From the NCBI GenBank assembly GCA_035236585.1, contig CP141127.1:64027495-64091494 (forward strand): a stretch of 64,000 bases of DNA, read 5' to 3'. Within the stretch, counting starts at the first letter, position 1. Every line of letters begins with the position of its first letter. Positions 48,927-64,000 of this stretch are shown piece by piece. Below the pieces are notes generated by a model. The model saw only the letters and a list, made by a program, of their open reading frames with translations, did not search any database and was not told the origin of the DNA. The position numbers and the translations under genes are program-made. Source of the DNA: Warburgia ugandensis. Lineage: Eukaryota > Streptophyta > Magnoliopsida > Canellales > Canellaceae.

Positions 48927-50262
48927 AGTTTTTGATCCTTAGGGTTAGGGATGGGTTGACTAGGAAACTAACCCTTTACTCTATTATGTAGTTCAATTGA
49001 CAATTGGCTTACTTGCATCTCTAACTTGGCTATGGCTTGAGAGTTGACATTAACTGAATGTTTACTCTCATTTTACAGCTGGTGTAAGGCCTTTCTAGTG
49101 TAATCATTGCCTTTTACAATTTGTACTAGTATAGTATGGATGTTTTCCTTTGAAGATGGTTTCTTGTGCTGTTAAGGTTGTTGAAAGCTAGGTGGCTGCT
49201 AGGGAACTGTAGTTCTAAGAGGAAAGTTTTGGACAGGGGGAGTTACAGATGGTCCCCCTTGGTGGTTATTCTTTAACTAAGACAAATTAGGATACCCAAC
49301 CCATCTAAGGTTGTAGGTCTTAGAATATAGGTTGTTGTTAGGTTGGTGATATGCATTCAATGCATTCGCTTGGTCTACAAGATATTTAGGGAATACTTTA
49401 TTGGATGGACAAGCTGAAGTTAAATAAGATGGACTAAAACAAGTATCGCATACCTCTTGTGGAGGTTTATGGGATAATGTAGTAGCCATGAAAGATTGAA
49501 ACATAGTTTCAAGCTTGTCCATTCTTCCGCCTAATTTTTCAGCAATAGAGTCAAGCTTATTGTATCGATTAGTATGCACTCCTATCTCATAGAGACCTCC
49601 TTTCTTAGTGGGCTGGTTGGTTCTTCTCTTCTATTTGAATAATCCCATTACTGAGAATTATGGGCCACTATTTGAAAGAATTCCCATGCCTAACTTTCAT
49701 CTTTTAACATGAGGGTTTCTCCACTCACTACATCTATCATTTGTCTATTTTGAGGCGTCAATGCTCCATAGAAGTATTGAACTTGCTGCCATTTATCAAA
49801 TCCATGATTTGGGAATTTTTGCAGCAGTTCATTCCACCGTTCCCAACATTCATAATATTGCTCATCATCCCTTTGTTGAACATTTATAATTTCACCACGT
49901 AGGGCATTTGTTTTGTTAACATGTAAGAACTTGTTCAAAAACTTCTTAGACAATTGATCCCATGTATGTATGTAACCTACCTCCAAGGAATTAAGCCATG
50001 ACTTGGCTTTGTTCTTAAGTGAGAACGGGAATAACCTACGCTTAATAGAATCATCCAAAAAGTTTCAGTACCTAAATGTGGCACAAATATCAAGAAACTC
50101 CTTCATATGTAGGTAAGATTCTTCATAGTTTTGACCATAAAAAGTAGAGAGTAATTGAATGACTCTTAGCTTTAACTCAAAGTGGTCAGCATTTGTGAGT
50201 GGTAAAGCTATGCAGGATGGGGCATTAAGTTGTAGAAGCACATAGAAATATCTAATTATGCA
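48927..50262 (-). pseudogene. Athila/Tat-type gag remnant
   Basis: The minus strand carries a recognisable gag core. P-S-C-I-A-L-P and H-F-E-L-K with S-T-F-Y-G lie in the first 90 codons (50,262-50,065). Then R-L-F-P-F-S-L-K-N-K-A-K-S-W-L-N-S-L, W-D-Q-L-S-K-K-F-L-N-K-F, Y-E-C-W-E-R-W-N-E-L-L and Q-Y-F-Y-G-A-L-T-P-Q-N-R-Q-M-I-D occupy 50,058-49,690. After frame breaks, A-C-P-S-N-K-V-F-P-K-Y-L-V-D-Q-A-N-A-L-N-A-Y follows (49,579-49,277), then P-S-Q-P-I-P-N-P-K near 48,940. Gag packages element RNA. The leader before it is missing, and at the other end it is fused to an LTR terminus at 48926. Frameshifts and stops make it non-functional. Confidence 0.85.
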
Positions 50263-50264
50263 CT

Positions 50265-52399
<2,135 letters not shown>

Positions 52400-52473
52400 C
52401 ACCCCCAACTAGCATTTTGCTAGTCCCAAGAAAAACATGCAGGAAACCATTTTACAAAAATAGGTACAAGGTG
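52400..52473 (-). other. Polypurine tract and 3' internal end, fused to LTR 5
   Basis: The tract and about 55 bp of internal sequence (ending ggtacaaggtg) are followed directly by LTR 5 sequence lacking its first about 830 bp on the plus strand. This is a deletion junction. Confidence 0.65.
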
Positions 52474-52964
52474 TAAATTTCCTCGGAGCCAATCGGTGAT
52501 GGGCAGGTTGATGCCTGGGCAGAGGAGGAGAAGGCTAAGGAGTTGGTGTTGGTTCTCCAATAAACCACACCACTGATGATGAAGAAGGGGCAGGCGATGG
52601 GTTTGGAAAGGTGATAAAGTCAGTGACTGTGTGATGGAGGACAGAGAGTAGTACATGCGATGTTGGAGTAGTCGTCGAGCGGCGCTGTTTTCAGTGGGGA
52701 TTGCCGGCGTCGTTCAATTTGATTGCAGAGGGGGATCTGGCCAATGTGGTGTTGGGCTAGAGGATTGGAGCAGTCCATCCTCTAGTGAGGTGGAAAGAGA
52801 GAGCAGTGAGGAGGAAGAATAGAGGAGAGGGTGGTGTGGAGATTTGGGCGTCAAGCAGTGGAATGGTGAGGTAGAGATAAGAATTTGGGAGTATACAATC
52901 ATGGAGAAGAAGAGGGAAGTCAGGTGGTGAGCATAGATGAATGTGAGAAAGAGGCTATGTAGGG

Positions 52965-53024
<60 letters not shown>

Positions 53025-53226
53025 AGAAGAAGAAGAAGATGGAGAAATAGGATGGTGGGTTGGTTTGGCTGCCTCCTACAATTCAGCCAAGGGGAGAGTT
53101 GAAGACAGATGGATGAGAAAAGAAGAGTAAAAGAAAAGGAAAGAGGGTGGTAGAGGAGTCCTACGGTTGTCTCTTTTCTCTTATAAATTTCTGTTCCTTC
53201 TAATTTGGTTCCCCACTTTACTTTGG
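52474..53226 (-). repeat. Athila-type LTR 5 (outer right), first segment
   Basis: Colinear with 37405-38535 of LTR 1 (gcctgggcagaggag, gtggtgagca, gttggctgcctcc-like blocks), with some internal differences. It includes (GA)n at 52967-53021 and (AAG)n to 53039. A solo LTR interrupts it at ...ttactttgg; it continues at 56033. Confidence 0.8.
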
Positions 53227-56032
53227 TGTAATATCCTCAATTTTAATCCTAAATTAGTGATAAAATAAATAAATTAAATTAAAAATTTTAGGTATAGAAT
53301 TTGGTCTTAAAAACTAGGAACTAGAAAGTACACATCGATAGGATTCCAATGCCATAAAAAATGTGAAAAACGGAGCTCAAATGAAGAAGTTATGAGATGT
53401 TGAAGTTATAAGGGCATTTTGGTAAATTGGAAGAGTCAAATTAGAGGGGATAGTTTTGATAACGGCACCCCTTTCCATCCTATCTTATCAGATCTGACGA
53501 TTTCATAGGAGAAATCATCGAAGGGAGACATGTGAGGGAAGAGTTTCCTTTCCCCTTTACCAGCACAATCTATAACTCCCTCAGTTGGCCATAATCACCA
53601 TCTTCTCCCTCCTTTCCATCGAGTTTTCTCCCTAAACACCAGCTTCTGCAAAACTCAAGTTTTTCGGCAAGTAGGGCTCCAGCAACATCAACAAACACCC
53701 AACAAAGCGAGGTAAGCTCTAATCCCCTAATTGCCATATTATAGGTGTGAATATAGATCAATAGCATGCATGGAGCGTCAATAGGCATATAAAATATATT
53801 TTTAAAAAAGATCGAACCATCCATTTAGGGCATAAGGAACCTAGAAACAAGCCCTTTAAATTTGAGAGAGATCCAAAGGCTGGTGTTGCCGAAAATCATG
53901 AAAAACAGTACTTAGGGAAGTTTTAGGAACATAGGAAAAAATAGCATAAAACCTTAGTTTTTGGAAAAATCAAGCTAAAGGAGTGTTAAAAATGAAAAAT
54001 ACATGAAAAATTGAGCAAAATGGTGAAAAAATGGCGTGATTTGGGCACCTGTGGGGTCACCGACGATGGTAAGAAGCTGGTGTAAACTAGTGTAAACCGG
54101 GTCTGTAGGTGTAACTCGGTGTAAACTAGGCGCCAGTGTAACCCGGTGTAAACTGGGGCCACATTGTAACCCGGTGTAAACTGGGGCACTGGTGTAACTC
54201 AGTGTAAACCGGTACATCGCCCGACACCCTATAAATTAATACTATTAATTTATGAAGTATTTTCACAAAAAACTTGATTTTGAGAGCTATAGAGGTCCAA
54301 ATCGAGATCCGAAAGAGGCGTTGCGATCGTATTGATGACGCAGACCCAGATTTAATTAAAAACTTAAAATTGACTACTTTTAATATAGAAAATTTGTAAG
54401 ATAGTATTGAGGTATTGACAAGTACATTTGAACGTGTCAGATAAAGAGGATATACGCTTGAACTGAGTGATCTCACATTGATGTAGGTGACGACAATTAA
54501 TGTTTTATTTTAATTTTTAAAACTCTACATCTATTACAGCATCATGATTGATTGTGATTTACATTGCACTTATTATTAGTCGCTGATTTTGTGAGATTTA
54601 GAGCTTTATACTACAATTGTTACTTGATTTCAATCATGTGTTGAATGGTTTTATGATCCGATGATTTTATGAGAATGATATGATCTATTTATGCTTAATT
54701 AGAAGTTTCCTTCCTTTATTGCATTACTGAAATGGATGGGTTTCCATGAGAAAGAAAAGTGGAGGCTTGGTGGCTGGTCCTTTTAGAGGCTAACCCTGGG
54801 ATGAAGGGTGCTCCTTGAGGATTGCGAGCCATGAGTGCTCCTAGATTTTTGACATACTTATTTTCGTGTTTTGAGTTTTATGACGGGTGCTTTCACCCGG
54901 TGGACGTCATGCTAGGAGGAAGAGGGCCGACCACCCCCCCTTTAGCGATTTGTGATGTGATATGATTGTGATATGATAGACACCTACCCGTAGATGACTT
55001 TCGGTAGGGGTTGGTAACATAGATAGTCCACACTACCAATCCGGGCCTTTCCATGGGGATGGATGTTAAGTCTCCCGTTATGGTGTCGATGAGGAGTGCC
55101 GGTGGTTGAGACCCTAGAGGGTTTCCACTGCGGCATGACGATCCATACTCTTATTTTGTGTGCTTGCGTGATGAGCATGAAGATGGGATTGTATGCCTGG
55201 GTGTGACGATACTTAGAGATTTGGATATGAGTACTCATGATCAGTGATACGAGTGTATGGGACACTCGTGGGACTTATGTATCTTAGGGTCCACTGTTAT
55301 TATAGTATGCTCATTTACATTAATCATGTCATGTTTTAAATCTGTGAGATGCATGTTTTATTGTACTTGATAATTTGATACTATGTTAGCATGGCTTATA
55401 ATGATTTTAATTCCATAGATGATAGATCTTTTTATCGCCATTGTTATTCTGTTATTCCATTTTTATCTCATTAATTGTCTATGTACCTACACAAGCAATA
55501 GCTTGCTGAGGCATTGCTTTGTTTTGCAATGCCTTAGATCTCGAGTGCGACATTAGGAAAAGCAAGACCTTTGAGAAACCGTGATAGTAGTGGGAGATTC
55601 CTTTGCTTGATTTGATAGACAGTGATGTGAGTTAATAAATAGGACAACCATTTGACTTTCTTTATGGACTGTATACTTTTATTTATAGATTTGATTAAGA
55701 TAGTTTTACATATGATGGACATTTAATGGGATGTTATGATGGATAGACCCTGGGTCATATTATGATAGTGTTTTGGATATTTATTATTTTGAAAATAAAG
55801 GCGCCGATGCATTTAACGTTGGTAGTCATGTGTATTGTTTTCAAATCTATTATCACGAAACTATGTTATGTTTTGAATTACAATTTTGATGTTTGGAAAC
55901 ATATAATAATGCCCAGAGGTTTTCAAGAAATGTTGTAGTAAAATAATTAATAGAATCTTTTTAACATGGGATCCCGAATAAGAATATTATTATGTTAAAA
56001 AAAAAATTGTTATAAACACCCGGGGTGTTACA
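53227..56032 (+). mobile_element. Solo Tekay-like LTR
   Basis: It begins TGTAATATCC and ends GGGGTGTTACA (2.8 kb), with no primer site or internal sequence beside it. It follows the LTR at 4713-7720 block by block: gataacggcaccc, gaggcgttg, gatgtaggtgacgac, tgatagacacctacccg, gcattgctttgttttgcaatg. It sits inside LTR 5; the paralogous empty site is 38530-38545 (tttactttggaaacttcc). The flanks are tttgg (53222-53226) and ttttt (56033-56037), a poor TSD match consistent with decay. Solo LTRs form by recombination between the two LTRs of an element. Confidence 0.88.
54066..54215 (+). repeat. Minisatellite, 27-30 bp unit, about 5 copies
   Basis: Repeats of gtgtaacccggtgtaaactg with variable spacers. 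It occupies the place of the CpG-rich block of the LTR at 4713-7720. Minus-strand frames across it (53975-54476) reflect the repeat. Confidence 0.85.
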
Positions 56033-56428
56033 TTTTTAAACTTCCCCACTCTCCTTTCTTTTGTTGCAGCTTTCCATTTTTCCTTCTAGTATGCTTTCCT
56101 TTGTACTTTAATTCCCAATTAAGAAAATATCACAACCTTTTTTTATTGCCCTTTAAGATAATCTGCATCGTTAAAATTCAATCTGAGCCATCCATGCCTC
56201 TTTTGGTTAATCTGCAAAATAAAATACTAAATTAGAGTCATCTAAACCATACATTAAGCATTTGATAAGCTCTAATGATCATCTGATCGTTGATTTTGTC
56301 AAATTAATGATGTGATGATCAATTAGAGCTATATTCAAAATCAAGCTAAAAATTACAAATTTGATTTATTAGATGATCTAATTAAATACTAAATTAGGGG
56401 CCTTTTGGCCAAAATTAAACACTTAACA
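56033..56428 (-). repeat. Athila-type LTR 5 (outer right), second segment with true 5' terminus
   Basis: It resumes LTR 5 after the solo LTR (aaacttcccc) and ends ...gccaaaattaaacacttaaca at 56428, followed by the TSD CAACA (56429-56433). The minus strand therefore begins TGTTAAGTG. Confidence 0.85.
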
Positions 56429-56433
56429 CAACA

Positions 56434-56782
56434 CTTAGAGGGTTGAACCACCATTAATGAGCCCACTCCACGAATAGCGCATCCTTCCTTCCTATTGCGT
56501 TCAAACAAGGTGAGGGGGTGCCATTATCAATTTTGATCCCCTTTTATATTTGTAAATTTATTTGGGTTTTCAATGCCTATCTTTGTTTCACTTAAAATTA
56601 TTGTCATTGGAATGATATTAATGTATACATTCCACTTTTGATAGTTTTGAGTCAATTTTTTTGAGTTTTCAAAGAGGTCACTTCATGGAACTTAATTTTT
56701 ACGTAACTCAATTCCTATTTCCATTCCAAATTAAAAATATAATATAAATGCACAAAAAGGAACTCAAAATTGAGGGTTTTTA
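56434..56782 (-). repeat. 3' LTR of element E, right part
   Basis: Continues the LTR left at 36575. The ggtgccattatcaattttgatcccc block (from about 56516) matches the corresponding part of the LTR at 59063-61960 (about 61669-61700). It ends at the polypurine tract (plus cttccccttatagg, 56787-56800). Confidence 0.75.
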
Positions 56783-59062
56783 TGTTCTTCCCCTTATAGG
56801 AATGTTGTCCTTGAAATTCTTTTCATGTTACAGTTTAGATAATTCTTAAAACATCCTCCTGTCATAAGGTTAGCTAATCATGCCTATCATCCCAGAGCAA
56901 ATTAGCTCGTAAAGTAGACAAATCTGTGCTAAGTCAAAATCAGTGCATCTCAACTCACCGATAGGAAAATCTTTTCCAAATATATATATATATATATATA
57001 TATTAGAGTATATTAGCTTACCATAGGCAAATACATGCCAAATCTATATTTGAGCATATTAGCTCACCAATAGGCAACCATAAGCCAAAAGTCAAATCTC
57101 AAATCAAATCAAACATGTGAAAATATTTCACAATCATCTCAGTCTAATCACAACTATACCATGAGCTCCTAGAAACTTACTAGTGCCTCATGTACTCACC
57201 CTCACCAATTGCCCTCATCGGCCACCTTCTTAAGCTGTTGTCATCAGTTACCCACAATATAAGTCGTGAACCAAATTTCAATTACATGCAAGGAAATAAT
57301 CTCACATTAAAATTTAAATCACAGTCATGTCCCAAATTCAATGAGAAATCAAATCCAGTTATTGCATATGTATAATATTGTTATGATAATTCTCCTCATG
57401 CTTTTTCAACTATTTAGACATGTAGGTAATAATTCTATCATACTATATGGCACAAAGCCTTAGCATGTCCCCTACAGTTTGAATGGTCCTCCCTATGTGG
57501 TCTTCTATATGAGGCTGGAAAGCTGTGCTAAATCTCAGCTTTGACCCCAACGCATTCTGAACACATTGCCAATACTTTGAGGTGAATGTATTATCCTTGT
57601 TCGAGATAATAGTCAAAGGAGTCCCAAGCAAGCTCAGGACTCCTTGACATAAAAGTTTGCCAAACTATCACCTATCTTACTATGCCTAATGGGAAGGAAG
57701 AGGGTATACTTCATAAATCTATTGATGATAACTCAATTTATGTCATACCCGCTTGCTGCCCTTGGAAGACGAAGTATGAAGTCAGTAATAATATGATCCC
57801 ACTTCTACTCAGCCTTGATGGCCGCTAATGCTCAACCTTGACCTGTTGACAGGTTAGACACCATGCTACACACTCCCAATATCTCTCTTCATCACATTCC
57901 ACTAGAACTACCATCTTAGATCCTGATACATCTTTGTACCTTTAGGATAAATATTAAACTATGATTGGTGAGCCACCTAAAGTACCTTTTGTCTTAACTC
58001 ATCAATCGCTGGCAACACTAGTATACCCTGAAATCATATGCCTCCATCTTGCCCTCTAGTGAAACTTGCCTTCTTTACTAAGGCATGTGTCTTTGTGTCC
58101 TCCACCTATTCTTGTAAAATCCTGTCAACAGATCTCAATCTAATAGATAAGTTGGCAACTACTATCCTCGACTTCCTACATAAGGCATCAGGTATCAAAT
58201 TTTCTTTCCTAAGGTGGCACTTGATGGTGAAGTTGAAATCCTTAAGATATTCCATCCATCTCTACTATCTCATATTCAAGTCACTCTGAGTAAAGAAGTA
58301 CTTGAGGATTTTATGATTAATGAAAACCTAAAACTTCAAATCATGAGTAGCATAATTTACCTTATGCATCTTCAACTGTTGAGATGTATATGCAACCACC
58401 ATGTCATGCTACATCAAAACTCCTCCAAACCCTTGCCAAAGGCATAGTAATAAACTACAAAATTAATCTTGAGGGTAGCATCAACACTTGTGTAGAGGTA
58501 AGTCTCTTTTTGAGTTCTTAAAAGCTCTCCTCACAAGCATCACTCAAAACAAATTTGGTGTCCTTTCTGGTCAGGTAGTTAGGGGCAATGCAATCCTAGA
58601 GAATCCCTTGATAAATCAGCGATAACAACCCCCCAAACTAGGGAAAATATGAATCTCAGTCAACACTATGGGTTGATCCTAACTCAATACGAACCCCACT
58701 TTTTCCAGGTCCACTACTACACCATCCCTCAATATAACATGGGTGAGGAAATGCACTTGCTCTAGCTAAAAGTCACACTTATTGAACTTTGCAAACAAGC
58801 GATGGCGACACAATGTGTATAACATAATACACAGATGCTCCCTGTGCTCCACTCTACTGGCTGAGTAGACTAATATATATTCTACAAATACAATAACAAA
58901 CTTATCTAAGTAAGATCCAAAAGCCTGGTTCATTAGATCCATAAATATAGCCAACACATGGGTCAAACCAAATTACATCACTAAGAACTTGTACTGTCCA
59001 TAATGAGTCCCAAAAGCCATCTTAGGGATGTCTTCCTCCCTAATCCTCAATTGGTGATAACC
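56783..59062 (-). pseudogene. Element E pol remnant (RT, RNase H, integrase)
   Basis: Minus strand from right to left. RT at 59,055-58,766 has [26 protein letters not shown] and the catalytic box read as V-F-V-E-Y-I-L, where V-D-D is lost. RNase H follows near 58,460-58,200 (the reverse-strand equivalent of Y-F-x-x-S-E-L-N). Integrase core is at 57,631-57,443: L-G-T-P-L-T-I-I-S-N-K-D-N-T-F-T-S-K-Y-W, then F-S-T-A-F-Q-P-H, with the catalytic Asp region changed. Normal roles are cDNA synthesis and integration. Near 56,895-57,085 a degenerate agctcaccaatagg repeat and (TA)n (56,980-57,003) replace the pol end. Element G cuts the RT at 59062. Confidence 0.8.
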
Positions 59063-61960
<2,898 letters not shown>

Positions 61961-61976
61961 TTCTTCTCCCCTTACA

Positions 61977-64000
61977 GGAATTTTGTCCTCAAAATTCTTC
62001 TTATTTCATTCCTTAAAAGTTTGAGATGCATTCGTCGCATCTATTCCTCCATCTTCCATGTCCCCTCTTCAATTGAATAATGCTACCAAAGAACCTTGAC
62101 TAGTGGAATAGTTTTACTTCTTAGCTCTTGTGCTTTACCATCTAAAATTTGCAAAGCTCTTTCCTTGAAGCTTAGATCTAGTTGTAGCGTTGTAGGCATC
62201 TGCTCTAGTACATGGGAAGGGTCTTCCATAAATTTTCTCAACATCGATATATGTAAAACATCGTGGACATCTGCCAGTTGTGGTGGTAAGGCCAATTGGT
62301 TAGTTACGGATCCAACCCTTTTCAAGATCGCAAATGGTCCAATGAACTAGGGACCCCACTTCCCCTTAACTCTAAATCTTATCACAATGTTCATTGGGGA
62401 AATCTTCAAAAAGACATGGTCTCCAAATGTAAACTCTACATGCCTACGTCCCCTATCAGCATAGCTCTTCTAGTAGTTGTGAGCCATCAAAAGTTGCTTT
62501 TGGATTAACCAAACTTTCTCTGCACACTGTTTAGCTAGCTCATAATTCTACAATCATCTCTTTCCACGTCACTCCAACATAGAGGTGATCGACATGGTCT
62601 TCCATAGAGTGCCTCACAAGGAGCCATGTCGACACTCACATGAATGTTGTACATGAACTCCACTAGTGGCGGGTGCTTGTCCCAACTACCCTTTCAATTG
62701 ATGGCTCATGCCCTCAGCATGTCCTCTATAGTCTGGATGGTCCTCTCTAACTGACCATCTATCTGTGGGTGAAAAATAGTTCTAAATCTTAGTGTCAATT
62801 CCAATGCCTCCTAAACACTCTGTCAATACTTTGATGTGAATCTATTGTCCCTATCAAAGATAATAGTTAGAGGAATACCATGTAAGCTCACAATCTCCTT
62901 AACATACAACTTCACTAATCTATCAATAGATTGAGCAGATGTGAATCTATCAATAGAAATGAGTGGACTTCATCAACCTATCCACAATCACCCATATCAT
63001 ATCATGCCCCCTCGTTGTCCGAGGCAAACCCATAATGAAATCCATGGTGACATGGTCCCACTTCCACTCAAGAAGCTCTAAGGTCTACAACATGCTTGTT
63101 GGCAATTAATGCTCGACCTTGACTTGTTGATAGGTCAAACATCTTACTACACATTCATCAATGTCCCTCTTCATTCCATTCCACCAAAAATGTCATCGCA
63201 AGTCCTGGTACATCTTTGTACCTCCAAGATGAATAGTGAATCGTGATTAATGTGCCTCCTAAAGTAGCTTGTACCTCAGGCCATCAATTGTTGGCACCAC
63301 CAATCTGCCGTGGAAATGTACACCTATATCCTATCCTCTAACCAAACCTGCCTTACTACACATGGCCTAGGTTTCCACATCCTCTGCCTATGTTTGTATA
63401 ACTCTGCCAGTGAACATCGACTTAACTGATAGATTGGCAACCACTAAGCTTTACTTTCTACTCAGGGCATCAACACCACATTAGCTTTGCTTGGAATGTA
63501 CCATATCATGATGTCATAATACTTAAGATACTTCATCCACCTCCATTGTCTGATATTCAAGTCATTTTAGGTAAAGAAAGAACACACAATTGCTAAACTT
63601 TGCAAACAATTGATGAGTTCGCAAGGTACTCATAACTTCCTTTCTACTCATGGAGTATACTAGAATGTCATCCACAAACATGATCATGAACTTATCAAAG
63701 TAGGCTTGGAAGACCCGATTCATGAGATCCATGAAAACTATAAGCGCACCATAACACATCCTAAACGCCATCTTAAAGATAGTGCTCCTCTCAAATTCTC
63801 AAATGGTGGTACCCTAACCTCAAATCGATCTTCGAAAAGATCTCTACTGATTGAAGCTGATCAAAGAGGTTTTCAATCTTAGGTGATGGGTATCTATTCT
63901 CCACCATCAGACTAATCAACATGTGATAGTCAATGCAAAGTTGCATCAATCCGTCCTTCTTCTTCAAGAAGAGGACTAGTGCTCCCCAAGGTGATCCACT
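61977..64000 (-). pseudogene. Element G pol remnant (RT, RNase H end, integrase, polyprotein C-terminus)
   Basis: Minus strand from the right edge. RT start at about 64,000-63,840 ([15 protein letters not shown]). RT core at 63,771-63,562 with V-F-M-D-L-M-N and an intact F-V-D-D-I-L-V-Y-S box. A direct jump at about 63,570 reaches the RNase H end (W-R-W-M-K-Y-L-K-Y, then S-K-A-N-V-V), so about 0.4 kb of RNase H is deleted. Integrase is spread over 63,300-62,560 with stops. The polyprotein end is at 62,325-62,083: L-P-P-Q-L-A-D-V-H-D-V-L-H-I-S-M-L-R-K, Q-I-L-D-G-K and P-L-V-K-V-L-W, the region before and into the chromodomain. Broken throughout, but better preserved than elements B and E. Confidence 0.85.

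Noticed and set aside
56980..57003. (TA)n tract as a possible origin or matrix-attachment site
   Set aside because: A short dinucleotide repeat in a degraded pol end is better explained by slippage; nothing else supports a function.
58038..58447. Plus-strand frames opposite RNase H of element E (also 9664-9876 opposite RNase H of the first element)
   Set aside because: The conserved protein is on the other strand; these are antisense shadows.

Overview
This window looks like nuclear intergenic DNA from a large, repeat-rich flowering-plant genome. I find no intact host gene, tRNA or rRNA. The plant assignment rests on the element types: Ty3/gypsy chromovirus LTR elements of Tekay/Del type, an Athila/Tat-type Ty3 family whose primer site matches plant tRNA-Asp, an RTE LINE, an L1-like LINE, a hAT transposon and an Au SINE. 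All large reading frames are broken remnants of these elements. Identifications were made by eye from conserved motifs, end sequences and target-site duplications (TSDs).

Layout. (1) 1-1012: unassigned flank. (2) 1021-12500: a hAT transposon with 15-bp terminal inverted repeats and an 8-bp TSD (CTTGAACC, 1013-1020 and 12501-12508). Its transposase pseudogene is split by a 7-kb retroelement composite (2891-9896) flanked by TAGTG on both sides. The composite holds part of a minus-strand chromovirus LTR and the 5' half of a plus-strand Tekay-like element (5' LTR 4713-7720, PBS, gag and RT/RNase H remnants). (3) 12509 to about 17.7 kb: a degenerate minus-strand L1-like LINE carrying an Au SINE (14778-14954). 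(4) 17764-32619: a minus-strand chromovirus B with its 3' LTR, degraded interior and part of its 5' LTR. It carries an RTE LINE (20005-23223, 16-bp TSD), a SINE candidate and an LTR-like segment. (5) 32620-59062: a second minus-strand chromovirus E inserted in B's 5' LTR. E's own 3' LTR (32620-36575 plus 56429-56782) is split by a 19.9-kb Athila-type cluster (36576-56428) bounded by a 5-bp TSD (CAACA). (6) 59063-64000: a third minus-strand chromovirus G inserted in the RT of E and running off the right edge.

The Athila-type cluster has several LTRs in both orientations, recognisable gag, PBS and PPT remnants, a head-to-head inverted LTR pair around a gag fragment, and a solo Tekay LTR (53227-56032). 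One internal region has, where gag should start, an unfamiliar frame of about 317 codons with one stop. It is Tyr/Gln-rich, then probably coiled-coil, then acidic; this is the least explained coding sequence here.

The inferred insertion order is B, then E inside B's LTR, then G and the Athila-type cluster inside E, then the solo LTR inside the cluster. Separately, the hAT was hit by the chromovirus composite, and its junction was later repaired with filler apparently copied from the hAT flank.
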